Positions 52,964-62,944 of a stretch of 64,000 nucleotides of DNA are shown here, in pieces (position 1 is the stretch's first letter; every line of letters starts with the position of its first letter). Both the position numbers and the translations under genes were made by a program. The notes under the pieces are model-generated. The model was given only the letters and a program-made list of their open reading frames with translations. It was not told where the DNA came from and searched no databases. The DNA is from JAFEBO01 sp050730655 (GTDB lineage: Bacteria; Planctomycetota; Phycisphaerae; Phycisphaerales; UBA1924): contig JBOHNL010000005.1 of assembly GCA_050730655.1 (NCBI GenBank), positions 806,001-870,000 on the forward strand, read 5' to 3'.

Positions 52964-53758
52964 CTACGGGCAGAGCAGGTTGTTGTACGCGACGACGAAG
53001 ATGCTGAAGTCCGAGTCGTCCACGAGTGCATCCCCGTTGAAGTCGGCCGGGCAACCGGCGGACATAGATGGATCCGCGCAGTCGAGAATGTTGTAAGCGA
53101 AGACGAACAGTGTGAAGTCGGCGTCTTCCACGATGCCGTCGTGATTCAGATCGGCGGGACAGCCCGCACCGGCGGGAGTATCGAATCGGAGGTCGTCGAA
53201 CCCGACGGTCGCGCTGCTTGAGTACATGCGGATGCGATGGATACCGGGTGCGGCAATCGCGAGCGGATTGGGAAAACTGTCCTGTTCGGTGACGCGTCTG
53301 ATCAAATTACCGTTCAGGTCGAACGCCTCGAGTGTTTTCGTTCCCGCGATCGGCTGCAGATCGCCCCGTATCGAGACCGTTGAAACGACATACGGGACTG
53401 TGCCCGTTGAATCGAAGAACGCGGCATCGATCGGATTGGAGCTCTGATAGGTCAGCGCGCCTGTAGCAGTTGACCCGCCGATGACCTGGACGCCGCTGGG
53501 AGTGTTCCCGCCGTGAATCACGACAGCGACAAAGGGTGAACCGGAAGAAAACCGCACGCCGTGTGATGCGAGATAGAAATCAGAAAGACGAGAAGGGGCG
53601 GGGATCGTGGCGCCCGGCGAGTTTCCCATCCCGGGGACCTGCTCGAAGGTGATGAGGAGTGGCTGCGCGAACACCCGCGGCGTGATCAGCACCATCGCCA
53701 CGCAGAGAATTGACCGCACCGCGTCGATTGCAGAACGAAACAAAGGAGTCGTCATCAT
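52964..53758 (-). CDS. Secreted protein with twin EF-hand tail
   Basis: About 264 residues. Signal peptide (AVRSILCVAMVLITPRVFAQ). A beta-sandwich domain follows (FEQVPGMGNSPGATIPAPSRLSDFYLASHGVRFSSGSPFVAVV...), similar to carbohydrate- or PEP-type secreted domains in planctomycetes. The end is CPADLNHDGIVEDADFTLFVFAYNILDC and CPADFNGDALVDDSDF through to NLLCP. First of a run of secreted genes on this strand. Start uncertain between two adjacent methionines. Confidence 0.75.
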   Translation of the reverse strand: MMTTPLFRSAIDAVRSILCVAMVLITPRVFAQPLLITFEQVPGMGNSPGATIPAPSRLSDFYLASHGVRFSSGSPFVAVVIHGGNTPSGVQVIGGSTATGALTYQSSNPIDAAFFDSTGTVPYVVSTVSIRGDLQPIAGTKTLEAFDLNGNLIRRVTEQDSFPNPLAIAAPGIHRIRMYSSSATVGFDDLRFDTPAGAGCPADLNHDGIVEDADFTLFVFAYNILDCADPSMSAGCPADFNGDALVDDSDFSIFVVAYNNLLCP

Positions 53759-53902
53759 GCCCTCACTTTTTCGCCAGCCTATCCATGCAACGTGAAATGG
53801 CAAGCGCTTTTCGACCCGGATCCGTACGGAACCGGACCGAGCGGAGCATTTCTGCCGTGAATGTTGCGATCAATTTCCGTACATTCGACAACGCGTAGGT
53901 TG

Positions 53903-54586
53903 TCAGGGGCACAAGAGGTTGTTGTACGCGACAGCGAAGATTGAGAAGTCCGCGTCGTCCACAAGATCATCGGAATTGAGATCGCAGATCGGATTGGCGG
54001 GCGGTATCACAAGCGCGTTGTACGACACGATGAAGATTGAAAAGTCCGCGTCGTCCACCAGCCCGTCACCATTGAAATCACCGGGGCAAGTTGCGCCGGC
54101 GTATTCGACGATGTAGCCGCTCACCAGATTCGAGCTGTTGGTGACGATGTAATCCCAGAGCGTGCGACTGCTCGTGCGGAAGAACCCGCCCCCTTCGTCA
54201 CCGGGGCCTTCAAAGTGGTCAACGCTCCACCCGGGGCTTGCGGGTATTGATGAACCATCGATCCATGCCCAAGTGTTGGTTGCAGCGGGAAGAATCGCGC
54301 CGGCCCAGTACATGCGTTCGGAAACCACGCCGGGCGCGTAGACATTGTCGAATACGAAATTGAGTTCGGCGCTGTAGTTGGCGGTCTCGAGAATCAGCAA
54401 GCGCCCGGGAAGACCGGCAAACGAACGCGCCGCCGCGGCGTTCTTTGCCGCGGCAAATGTGAGATTGATTTGGTCGACGCGCTCGTAGTAGTGGTTGTTC
54501 CCCCCGGAACCGGCAGGCCACTGAACGGGCGCGCCAATGGCGTGGGAAGCGAACGAGAGAGCGAGTGCAGAGGCGAACGAGCGCAT
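53903..54586 (-). CDS. C-type-lectin-like secreted protein with twin EF-hand tail
   Basis: 227 residues from ATG 54586. Signal peptide (SFASALALSFASHAIGA). The domain NNHYYERVDQINLTFAAAKNAAAARSFAGLPGRLLILETANYSAELNFVF...WAGAILPAATNTWAWIDGS has the A(K)x(A)xA ... G(R)LL(T/I)ILE(T)xxEN and W-x-D-G marks of the C-type-lectin fold, so it probably binds sugar or protein. The tail ends in NLLCP. It lies between two other tailed genes. Confidence 0.78.
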   Translation of the reverse strand: MRSFASALALSFASHAIGAPVQWPAGSGGNNHYYERVDQINLTFAAAKNAAAARSFAGLPGRLLILETANYSAELNFVFDNVYAPGVVSERMYWAGAILPAATNTWAWIDGSSIPASPGWSVDHFEGPGDEGGGFFRTSSRTLWDYIVTNSSNLVSGYIVEYAGATCPGDFNGDGLVDDADFSIFIVSYNALVIPPANPICDLNSDDLVDDADFSIFAVAYNNLLCP

Positions 54587-54680
54587 GGCCGGACTCCGAG
54601 CGTGCGAATCGGTGAAAGTCGAACCCGCGCGTGAGTGTACATGGGAGAGGCGGCGGAGCAAAGTGAATTTTGAATGAGAA

Positions 54681-57533
54681 TCAGGGGCAGACGAGCGTGT
54701 CGTACGCGCTCGCGAAGATCACGAAATCGCTGTCATCGGTCAGCGAGTCACCGTTGAGATCGCCCCGCGGATCGACCAAGGCGTTGTAGTACTCGGCGAA
54801 CAGGACAAAGTCGGAGTCGTCCACGACGCCGTCGGAGTTGAAGTCGCCGGCACAGGTCGGGAAGTAATTGACGTTGTATTCGGCCACCGAGCAATTTCCC
54901 GAGAGCTCGAACGCGACGAGCGTGATGCGGTTTGGCCCGTTGGTGAGATTGACTGCACGCGAATAGGTGAAGCGATCGCTCTGTGCGCACTGGTTGAACG
55001 AGTTGCTCGAACCAACCGGATCGGCGTTGGTCGCCAGATTCTGGATGACGTGCGTGCGAGTGACGGTGCGATCGCCTGCAAGCACCTGAAACGTGTAGCT
55101 CGGATTCTGCGAGGGACTGGTCGGCACGTTTGTGATGACGGCGGTGGGGGGCGAACGATCGATGTAGAACACCTGACGAAATTCGCGGAAGAGCGGGGCC
55201 TGATTTGAATTGCGATTGCGGAACGCAATCACCGACAAATAGTGGATGCCTTCATCGAGCTGCGTGGCGTCGATCGCCTGTGCGTAGTGACCCTGGGTGA
55301 CAAATTGACCCTTGCCAGCGAGCGGATTGCTGACGGTACGGAAGTTCTCGTAGCCCGGCACGACCGCGTCGGTGTACGGGAAGTCGACCGCGCCGTTCGC
55401 GTTCCAGTCCCTAAAACCCTGATCGATCATGAAAATCGCGTTGCCGTCGGCGTTGTTGTTCGCGCCGGCCTGCCCGATGATGCCCGTGTCGCCGTTCGTT
55501 GTGGTGAGTTGGATCTGGAAGTTGTCCGCAGTGATGACCTGAATCGGCGTCATGCGCCGGCGGTACGTCGGGATAAATGCCGTGTCCGCCGCGATCGTGG
55601 ACGCGACATTGGTAAGCGCAACCGTGCCGCTCGGAATCGCCGGCGCGTAGATCAGGTAGCCCTTGTTGTGCGTCGTTGTGCCGGTTGTGTTTCGCGGGCA
55701 GGTAATCGAAACCCAGCCCGGAGTCGTCACGCCGTTCACCGTGTTGTTCGCAGTTGTAAGCACCGTCGGAATCGATGCGCCGCCGTTCACGGTCGGGTTC
55801 GCCGCATTGCCCGTGAGTTCGAGCAGCCGCGTGCCGTTGGGAAAACTCGTACGCACGGTGCGCGTGTCGGTCCCGGCGTCGTATCGAGCGTCCGCGGCAA
55901 CGAGGCAGTTGCCATCCTGCACGCCGCTCCCGATGTCGGACCGCCGCTCGTAGATCAAAAAGTCCGTCTGACTCTGATTGCTCGGATCGGTGCCGTTGAT
56001 GACGTTGAACTGTCCTCGCGCCACCCAGTTGTGGATCTGCACGAGCGTCGTGAGCGTTGCATCCGGGGCGTTCACCGATGGGTCGGTATTGAAACCCAGC
56101 GCCGTCGGCATTCCCTGTCGGGGCCAAATGCCGTTGTGAATCACGCCACGCGCGTTGTGATAGATGTCCGCTGCGCCCGGACGCGTAAGCAGGTACGCGT
56201 GCGCGTACATCCCCTGCGCCTGTGCAGATGGATACGCAGGTGGATTGCCGGCCTGGCTTCCGGCCCCCTGGTCGTGGCTGAAGATGTGATTGACGCCCAG
56301 CGTGCCGTCATTGAATCCGTCCGCGTTGTCGAGATGTGCCGCGAGCACGGTGCTCCAGTTTCCGACTCCCCCCGCGTTTAAAAGATCGCGCAGCGCGCTC
56401 GCGCCGTTGAGGTCGAGGCAGTCGCGATTGCCGAACGTGTCGCCGGCTCGCGTGTTGTTGTTCGCCTTGCGGATGTAGTTCGCGTACGTCGATGTATTCG
56501 ACCCGAACGACTCTCCGAAGCTGAAGGCCGTGACGTGGCGACCATCCGGAGTCACACGCCGGTTCGACAACACCGAGTCAAAGCTCTGATCCCAGAACGA
56601 CGGCGGCGTGTTTCCGATCGAATCGAGGCGGAAGCCATCGACCTTGCGAACATCGAGCATCCACTGCGTCCAGCGCCTCAACAGCCCCGCGGCATTCTCC
56701 GCAGTCGGCGTCCCGTTCATCCCGTCATACGGATAGAACGTGAAGTTGAGCGCACCCGGCGTTCGAAGAGTGCCCGGGTTGTTGACCGCTGTTCCCGCCA
56801 GAGCGCCGTTGGAGTAGAGCTGCGCGTTGCTCGGATTCGGCTGGTTGTACAGCGTCCCGCCCGGGATGTTGTTCGAGTTGCCCGCGGCGACCGGATGTCG
56901 AATGAACAGGTTGTTCGATTCCTGCGCGATATCGATCAGGTTGAAGATGTCGCCCTTGTAGACATCAAAGTTCGCGCCGCCCGGATCGAGGCCCTGCAGA
57001 TAGCCTGAAGCATTTCCGTTGTGAAAGTCGCCCCAGTTGTCGGCTGCCTGCTTGGTTGTGAAGCCCGGATTCGGCGATATCCAGAATCCGGGCCAGCCAC
57101 CGTTCTGCTGGAAGTTGGAAGACGCGTCCCGGACGCCGCAGTGGTTGTAGACGCCGTCGACATAAACCAGCCCGTTGGCGCGCTGCAATTCGGCGCGATT
57201 CGCGTCAAAGTAGCTCACCGTGCCGTAGACAGTGGGGGACGCTGGCGAGCCAAAGTCGAACTTGTCAAACGGGTCGTATCCCGTCGAAGTCGCATCCAAA
57301 CACCTCGACGGCGGCGGCAGCCAGACCGCGCCGTATCCCGCGACGAACCAGTCCGGGACCTTCTTCTCCATGTCGCTCCACTTGCACTCGAACCACTGGA
57401 GCATCACTGGACTGTCAGCAGCGCGGGCACCCGTAGCGGGTGGCATCAGACAGAGAAGCAACCCGGCAATCCCGCCGAGAACGACGATCCGTTCACTTGG
57501 ATTCAGCAACAAATTATCGCGTTTTGATTGCAT
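54681..57533 (-). CDS. GH13 alpha-amylase-like secreted enzyme with twin EF-hand tail
   Basis: 950 residues. Signal peptide (GLLLCLMPPATGARAADSP). GH13 catalytic barrel with nucleophile D304 (VDGFRLDSIGN), acid/base E341 (FSFGESFGS) and D421 (FSHDQG). Early barrel motif VYVDGVYNHCG is the family region I. A beta domain and an Ig-like portion follow, then a tail with two EF-hand units (DFNSDGVVDDSDF and DLNGDSLTDDSDF) ending TLVCP. Likely breaks alpha-glucan outside the cell. The tail differs slightly in spacing from the others, with no Cys between its units. Confidence 0.88.
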   Translation of the reverse strand: MQSKRDNLLLNPSERIVVLGGIAGLLLCLMPPATGARAADSPVMLQWFECKWSDMEKKVPDWFVAGYGAVWLPPPSRCLDATSTGYDPFDKFDFGSPASPTVYGTVSYFDANRAELQRANGLVYVDGVYNHCGVRDASSNFQQNGGWPGFWISPNPGFTTKQAADNWGDFHNGNASGYLQGLDPGGANFDVYKGDIFNLIDIAQESNNLFIRHPVAAGNSNNIPGGTLYNQPNPSNAQLYSNGALAGTAVNNPGTLRTPGALNFTFYPYDGMNGTPTAENAAGLLRRWTQWMLDVRKVDGFRLDSIGNTPPSFWDQSFDSVLSNRRVTPDGRHVTAFSFGESFGSNTSTYANYIRKANNNTRAGDTFGNRDCLDLNGASALRDLLNAGGVGNWSTVLAAHLDNADGFNDGTLGVNHIFSHDQGAGSQAGNPPAYPSAQAQGMYAHAYLLTRPGAADIYHNARGVIHNGIWPRQGMPTALGFNTDPSVNAPDATLTTLVQIHNWVARGQFNVINGTDPSNQSQTDFLIYERRSDIGSGVQDGNCLVAADARYDAGTDTRTVRTSFPNGTRLLELTGNAANPTVNGGASIPTVLTTANNTVNGVTTPGWVSITCPRNTTGTTTHNKGYLIYAPAIPSGTVALTNVASTIAADTAFIPTYRRRMTPIQVITADNFQIQLTTTNGDTGIIGQAGANNNADGNAIFMIDQGFRDWNANGAVDFPYTDAVVPGYENFRTVSNPLAGKGQFVTQGHYAQAIDATQLDEGIHYLSVIAFRNRNSNQAPLFREFRQVFYIDRSPPTAVITNVPTSPSQNPSYTFQVLAGDRTVTRTHVIQNLATNADPVGSSNSFNQCAQSDRFTYSRAVNLTNGPNRITLVAFELSGNCSVAEYNVNYFPTCAGDFNSDGVVDDSDFVLFAEYYNALVDPRGDLNGDSLTDDSDFVIFASAYDTLVCP

Positions 57534-57732
57534 TTGGGACCGTTATTCTCGGGCGTGCTTGGCGGCCAATCATTGTCACTTAGTACGCGTATCTCGACGG
57601 ATGCAACGCGGGAATTGCTCATTCTAGCGGAGATTCGCACTGGTTAAAGACGGGTTTTCACGTGTGAAGCGGACGACAGGGCGGCGTTCGGAATTGAGGA
57701 GAGGCGCGTGAAATATCGAACCGCAATGAAAA

Positions 57733-57760
57733 GCACCCCGGGCCGAAAAGCCGGGGGTGC
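57733..57760 (-). terminator. Rho-independent terminator of the 57785-60130 gene
   Basis: Stem GCACCCC/GGGGTGC with more pairs inside and an A-rich loop, followed on the minus strand by CTTTTC, 25 bases after the stop. It fits an intrinsic terminator, though the T run is short. Confidence 0.6.
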
Positions 57761-57784
57761 GAAGATATCGGCGGACAGCAACGA

Positions 57785-60130
57785 TTAGGGACAAGTCAAA
57801 CCGGTGCACGTCAGTTCCGCGTTGCACCAAATAGCTTTGACGAAATTGTCGTCAGTCGCGTTCACGGCGCCATCCCGATTGACATCGGCGAGCGAGAAAA
57901 TCGCGGGATGCTCCGTTGCGGCGGCGTAGATGTGTGTCCACAAAGTAACATCGTCACAGTTAACGACGCCGTCCAGGTTCAAATCGCCTGGCAGGAAATC
58001 GTCGTCGTCTTCGACAATCACCTGAACCAAATCGTAGTAGTCGTATTTGGTTCCTGTGGACGTTCCGATTTCCTGTGTTGCAGTCCGAATGATCACCTCG
58101 CCCATGGTGCCGAAGTTGTCGGAGGTGACTTCGATCGGAGCGCTGACCCGCTTCGTCGGACCTGGGACAGCGGATACTCCGGTATTCGCATTCGTTCCAT
58201 GGAATATCTGCGCCGCAGTCGTCGTCATTTCGGTTGGATCCAGATTGACCGACTCCCAAGAATTGGTATTAAAGTTCTTGATCCAGACGAGCAAGGTGGC
58301 GTCGGTCGTCGAAGCGACTTCGACATTGACGCGCAGACGGCTCGGTGTGGTGACGTGCACTGTCGCGTACGCGTTGAGCAGTGTCGTCTGAACATCGCTT
58401 CCGTACGTGCCGGAAGTCGCACGCTGAATCGTGAGGTAATCTCCGACGTCCTCGGCAAGCCGGTGCACTGTGCCGCTGGTGCTTTCCGCCGTTCCCGCTG
58501 AAACATGGGCCGAATACACGTTGAAAGCCCAAACTTGATCGATTAGGCTTTGCATTCGCGACCACGAGTAGTTGTGCTGAGGGTGGACTTGGTCGTTGAG
58601 GTATGTGACGTCTGTTTTTGCAGGTTCGGAGAAGTCGTTCGGATTAAGCCCAAAATTGTCGTTGTTCCAGATATTGAACTCGCACGAACCGTGCGCACGC
58701 ACCTGAGCAAGCGTGCGACGCACATCGGCGACACTCGGGTAGTGGTAGATTCCGGCGCCGTGCGTGCCGTAGAAACGGGTAGACTCAACGTACTCTCCGC
58801 ATCCCACCACCCAAGGATCGGAGCCGCTAAAGAAGCTCCCCTGGCCCGGAAGCTGTACCCACGGAGCCAGAGTGCTCTTGTGCGCGCCGCTCGAAGATCG
58901 TGCGATCGCGTCGAGGGTATAGCGATTGATGCGCGATGAAAAAATACCAATTGGTTCGTACGGACACCAATCGAGATTGTTTCCGGTATCGTTGATACGC
59001 GCGTAGGGGTCAGGGCAATAGGCCGTGTCGTAGAAATAGGGTCCGGCCTGGGGATAGAGACAGGGCGCTTGAAGGTCGCCGAATCCGTCCCACGCATAGT
59101 AAATGCCGTCGGCACCGTTTTGGTTGCCGCTGATGTACTTGTTGGTTCCTACACCGTCGAGTCGTATGGAGCGGTCGTAGTCGGAACACTTGGCGCTGGG
59201 GAACTTGTCATGAATAGTGTCGTAAAACGCGGTCTGCATCGCGCCCGCTTCCGCCTGACGCATGAGGTTGCGGAACCAGACCACCCAGCGTGCATTTGCT
59301 TCGGTGCCGCCCGGATAGTGTGTGCTGAAATATTCGGGAGGACTCGCGTTCGCGGGCACGTACGGCGGCCCAATCTCAGCAAGCAACGCTAAATCCCAGA
59401 GGTCTGCAAGCGTTTGTGTGCCAAATCCCGGCACGGGTTCGCTGTCGAAACGATCATCATCTCTCAGGTTCTGCCAGTAGTCGACGACATTCTGAATTTT
59501 GTCTGGCCCAAGGTTCAGGGCGTCGTCAACGGTGCTCGCTTCCGCAAGAATGTCCGAGGGCTCGTCGTCAAAGAGGAAACGATTCGGCGCGGGGATGGTT
59601 TCATTGACGACGCTGCAGTGCAGACGATTGACAAACGCCTGCATCCATGCCGTCCCCTCGGCAATTCCATGGATCATCCACGGTGTACGTTTTCTGGCCA
59701 TTCCGCTGTCTAAAACGTTCGGAAAAAGTCGATCTTCTTCGTGGGCGAAAAGAGCCGGTGTGCGGTCTGAAACGTTGTACGCATCAAAATTGTCAGCATC
59801 GAAGAAAATGTTGCCGACGGAGACGTCAATGATCGTCAGCGCAATATTGCCGGCGGTCAGAGAGCGGTGCTGAATTTCATAGATGAAGCCGTCGGCGATT
59901 CCCACAGCGCCTCGCGGGTAATACCCGTTGTGAGCGCGGATCGACCATCTCATCGTCTGTTTAAACCGCGGGTCCGACAGTGCGGTTGACAATAGGGGCG
60001 CCTGGCTCCAAATTTTGACCGTTGCCATGTCGGTATCCGGCAGGATTCCACCGTACTCCTGCCGGCCAAACGCTTGGCCCGAGGCGAGAAGCATCGCCAG
60101 GAAACAGCCCGAAATTGCATGTTGACGCAA
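57785..60130 (-). CDS. Large secreted protein with dockerin-like tail, possible glycosidase
   Basis: About 781 residues. Start is taken as TTG 60130, which has AAGGAG 8 bases before it. Signal peptide (FLAMLLASGQAFG). The body contains TIM-barrel-like sections with acidic residues (NRFLFDDEPSD; DGIYYAWDGFGD), then beta domains. The tail is a true dockerin-like repeat pair: PGDLNLDGVVNCDDVTLWTHIY and SLADVNRDGAVNATDDNFVKAIW, closing TGLTCP. It is more distant from the others in spacing. Catalytic activity unproven. Confidence 0.65.
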   Translation of the reverse strand: MRQHAISGCFLAMLLASGQAFGRQEYGGILPDTDMATVKIWSQAPLLSTALSDPRFKQTMRWSIRAHNGYYPRGAVGIADGFIYEIQHRSLTAGNIALTIIDVSVGNIFFDADNFDAYNVSDRTPALFAHEEDRLFPNVLDSGMARKRTPWMIHGIAEGTAWMQAFVNRLHCSVVNETIPAPNRFLFDDEPSDILAEASTVDDALNLGPDKIQNVVDYWQNLRDDDRFDSEPVPGFGTQTLADLWDLALLAEIGPPYVPANASPPEYFSTHYPGGTEANARWVVWFRNLMRQAEAGAMQTAFYDTIHDKFPSAKCSDYDRSIRLDGVGTNKYISGNQNGADGIYYAWDGFGDLQAPCLYPQAGPYFYDTAYCPDPYARINDTGNNLDWCPYEPIGIFSSRINRYTLDAIARSSSGAHKSTLAPWVQLPGQGSFFSGSDPWVVGCGEYVESTRFYGTHGAGIYHYPSVADVRRTLAQVRAHGSCEFNIWNNDNFGLNPNDFSEPAKTDVTYLNDQVHPQHNYSWSRMQSLIDQVWAFNVYSAHVSAGTAESTSGTVHRLAEDVGDYLTIQRATSGTYGSDVQTTLLNAYATVHVTTPSRLRVNVEVASTTDATLLVWIKNFNTNSWESVNLDPTEMTTTAAQIFHGTNANTGVSAVPGPTKRVSAPIEVTSDNFGTMGEVIIRTATQEIGTSTGTKYDYYDLVQVIVEDDDDFLPGDLNLDGVVNCDDVTLWTHIYAAATEHPAIFSLADVNRDGAVNATDDNFVKAIWCNAELTCTGLTCP

Positions 60131-61215
60131 GAGGTTCTCCTTCGAAAAGGGGATGAAAATACAAGCCTCCCGGAGCAATCGCTCAGGGCTTTCGAGTTGT
60201 TGAACTAGGCACCTCCTCCTCGACCGAATCGCTCGACGTCCAGGTGTGCCCAGTTCAGCGTGTTTGTCAGTGAGCGGATTCCGGCGAATCGATCAATCTC
60301 AAGCGTGTGCCGCCATCCCAAAGTTGGTGGTGCGTTGCCCCATCCGAGGTGCGTAGTTGATCGCGCACGACCAACTTTGTCAAGCAGAATGCTTGCTGTA
60401 AACAAAAATGTGAATAACTTTTGTTCGATATGCAGAACTCAACATTGAACTTCGGTTGATGCAAGGACTTAAGAGTATTTCGACCGACGTCGACTTTAAA
60501 TGCGTCCACATCCCCTTGGTGCGGAATTAGTGAAAGTCGAACAACCAGCTCGACGGTGCCGCGAGACACAAGTCAATAAAAAAGTCGGACGTCCGATGCA
60601 ACGTCAATGGCACGGTCCAAATTTGCCGCGCAGTACTACGAAGACAGAGTTGGAGTGAATGGTTTGTCCATAATGCACAACTATCCGCCCAAGCTTGAAA
60701 CGCACGGCCGTTCCGGGGAGCTGCGTTGCAAAACCAACCCTACGTTGCTCCGGCATTTCGAGTCAGAGCGCGCGGTTGGATTAAGCATTTGCGAAACGTC
60801 TCGCGGAGCGCGTCGGCAACGAATCGGCGTTGTGCAGATGGCAGGAACGCGGAATGTGCACCCCGCAGCGCCACCGCGAGCACCCGACAGAACCACAATG
60901 GTGCGGTTGATCGCCGGCGGCACGCGCACGTTTCGTCCCTGCAGTGAGGTGTAGCTTAGATGGAACAAGACACCACGCACGCCTGCGTTTGCTACCAGAA
61001 TACTGCCGCGTGCGTACGTAGTTTCGTGGGGCTTGGGGCAGTACAGCGATTCGGGCTTGCGCAGAACGGAGATCAGGTTAGTTCGCGGTTTTTTTCATCG
61101 GCCCCGCAGAATTTGCGGCCTCTGGCCGCCCAGACGTCGCAGGCCCATTTGGATCGCGCGACTCGGCGTCGAATCTCGCAGAATCCGGCGGCATAGTTCC
61201 TGAAAGGCGGCGATC
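60131..61215. other. 1.1-kb region without a convincing gene
   Basis: Only short frames (up to about 115 residues) with poor protein character. The left part near 60390-60520 is AT-richer than its surroundings. A minus frame 60267-60569 (LVVRLSLIPHQGDVDAFKVDVGRN) has a protein-like start and may be a fragment of an old gene. A tRNA-like string near 60953 lacks a T-arm. Likely the promoters of the flanking genes plus decayed sequence. Confidence 0.4.
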
Positions 61216-62817
61216 ATGCTTCTCATTTCGATTCGCGCGTGTTCCTTGGCGGTAGTGGCGGGGCTCGCGACTGGGGCGGCCGCGCAGTCCTCGTGGAACA
61301 ACACGAACGGCGGCCATTGGGTGGATGCCACAAACTGGAATCCGCAGTCCGTGCCCAACAGCATCAACACCGATGTGGTCATCGGTGTGCCCGGGGTGTA
61401 CACCGTTTTTCTCCTTGACGTTTTTTCCGTGCGCAATCTCACGATCTCCAATCCCGATGCGACCGTCTATACCCGGGACGGGCGCATTGTCGCATACGCC
61501 AATCTCACGATCGATGGCACTCTGCGGGTTTCCAATCCCATAAGCTTGTATAGCGCGATCGCGCAAATCAGCGGAGACTCGCTCGGTGGTTCGGGTCAGA
61601 TCGAGCTGGACGGCGCTTCATTCGGTTCGCCGTCGGAAGCTATCGCCCAACTCGCGCTCAACACCGCCGGGGGCACGACCATCGGGCCAAACCTCACCAT
61701 CCGCGGTAGAGGCTACATCTCGGGTTCATTCAAGAACAACGGCGTCATTACCGCCGACATCCCGGGAAAGAATCTGGAGATGCTGTCGAGCGGCCCGGTC
61801 TCCAACGGCGGTCTGATCGAAGCAGCCGGTGGCGACCTGCATTGGAATGTGACTAACACCATTGTGCAAGGCGCGTTTGGTGAGATCCGCGCCGATACGT
61901 CCACGCTTGTGCTCGACACCGCCGAGATCACCGGCGGCGCCGTCGGTTCGGAAAACGGAGGCAAGGTCATCTTCGACGGCAACAATTCACTCAATGGCGT
62001 CACGCTCTATGGTGATGTACAAACCGGCGATTTCCCCCGCATCACTTTTAACCACGATGGCGTCGTTCGCGCGGCCACTATCGCCGGCCGGCTTTCGGCG
62101 TTCCCCAACGGGCGAACCGCAAACATCGGCCTCGGAACCAACACCAGCTTCACGGGTGGAGGCAGCATTCTGCTCGGCGCGGAGATTGGCTCCGAATCGC
62201 AGTCCGCACTTTCCGCCGGCGCCGGCATCACCTCCCCGGTCGCCACAATCTCTTCGGGATTTACGCTGCTCGGGACAGGCACGATTTACGTCCCGGTCGT
62301 CAATGCGGGCACGTTCCAGGCAGGCACGGAAAACGCGCGCGGCCGCATGCTGATTTACAACACCCGTTCATTCACGAACCAGGCGACCGGCATTGTGAGA
62401 CTCGACCTCTTTTCACCAGCGAATTCCGGTCAGATTGTCAGCCAGGGCCCGGTCGCTCTCGGCGGCACACTTCGCGTTCGGATTCCCGCAGGCTCCACGA
62501 TCCCGTCCGGCGCGTCGTTCGATCTAATCAGCGCGCCGTCCATCACGGGAAATTTCACGACGCTTGATCTTCCTTCCGACCGCGCATGGAAGGTCACCAA
62601 GATCACGGGCATCGGTGAACAGGTCATCCACCTCGCCAGCGCATGCCCCGCCGATTTCAATCACGACGGTCAGGTTGACGATGCCGATTTTCTAGTCTTC
62701 GTCGTTGCGTACAACAATCTCGAGGATACGAACGGCGATCTGAACGAGGACGATGTCACCGACGATGCAGACTTCAGCATTTTCGTGGCTGCGTACGACG
62801 CACTGCTCTGCCCGTAA
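61216..62817 (+). CDS. Beta-helix-like secreted protein with twin EF-hand tail
   Basis: 533 residues. Signal peptide (ACSLAVVAGLATGAAAQ). The body is a right-handed beta-helix-like series of short G/N/S/T-rich strands (GGHWVDATNWNPQSVPNSINTDVVIG; ANLTIDGTLRVSNP; GGLIEAAGGDLHWNVTNT), the style of autotransporter passenger repeats. The end is DFNHDGQVDDADFLVFVVAYNN and DLNEDDVTDDADFSIF to LLCP. Probably a surface or biofilm protein. Confidence 0.72.
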   Translation: MLLISIRACSLAVVAGLATGAAAQSSWNNTNGGHWVDATNWNPQSVPNSINTDVVIGVPGVYTVFLLDVFSVRNLTISNPDATVYTRDGRIVAYANLTIDGTLRVSNPISLYSAIAQISGDSLGGSGQIELDGASFGSPSEAIAQLALNTAGGTTIGPNLTIRGRGYISGSFKNNGVITADIPGKNLEMLSSGPVSNGGLIEAAGGDLHWNVTNTIVQGAFGEIRADTSTLVLDTAEITGGAVGSENGGKVIFDGNNSLNGVTLYGDVQTGDFPRITFNHDGVVRAATIAGRLSAFPNGRTANIGLGTNTSFTGGGSILLGAEIGSESQSALSAGAGITSPVATISSGFTLLGTGTIYVPVVNAGTFQAGTENARGRMLIYNTRSFTNQATGIVRLDLFSPANSGQIVSQGPVALGGTLRVRIPAGSTIPSGASFDLISAPSITGNFTTLDLPSDRAWKVTKITGIGEQVIHLASACPADFNHDGQVDDADFLVFVVAYNNLEDTNGDLNEDDVTDDADFSIFVAAYDALLCP

Positions 62818-62944
62818 GCCCACGCTCCGATTCGGTCCGCGCGAATAGCACGCCAAAGTCCAGGTTCAATGCACGCCCGGCCTCGCAAGTACGAGACCGG
62901 GCGGCGTTTCGTAGACGCTCGTCAATCGCGAGAAACTCGATGAG

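Noticed and set aside
60607..60954. 115-residue plus-strand frame in the gap before the beta-helix gene
   Set aside because: No ribosome site, Arg-rich composition, no similarity to any known pattern.
60945..61015. tRNA-like string (GGTGTAGCTTAGATGG)
   Set aside because: The D-arm resembles a tRNA, but there is no matching acceptor stem, anticodon arm or T-loop.
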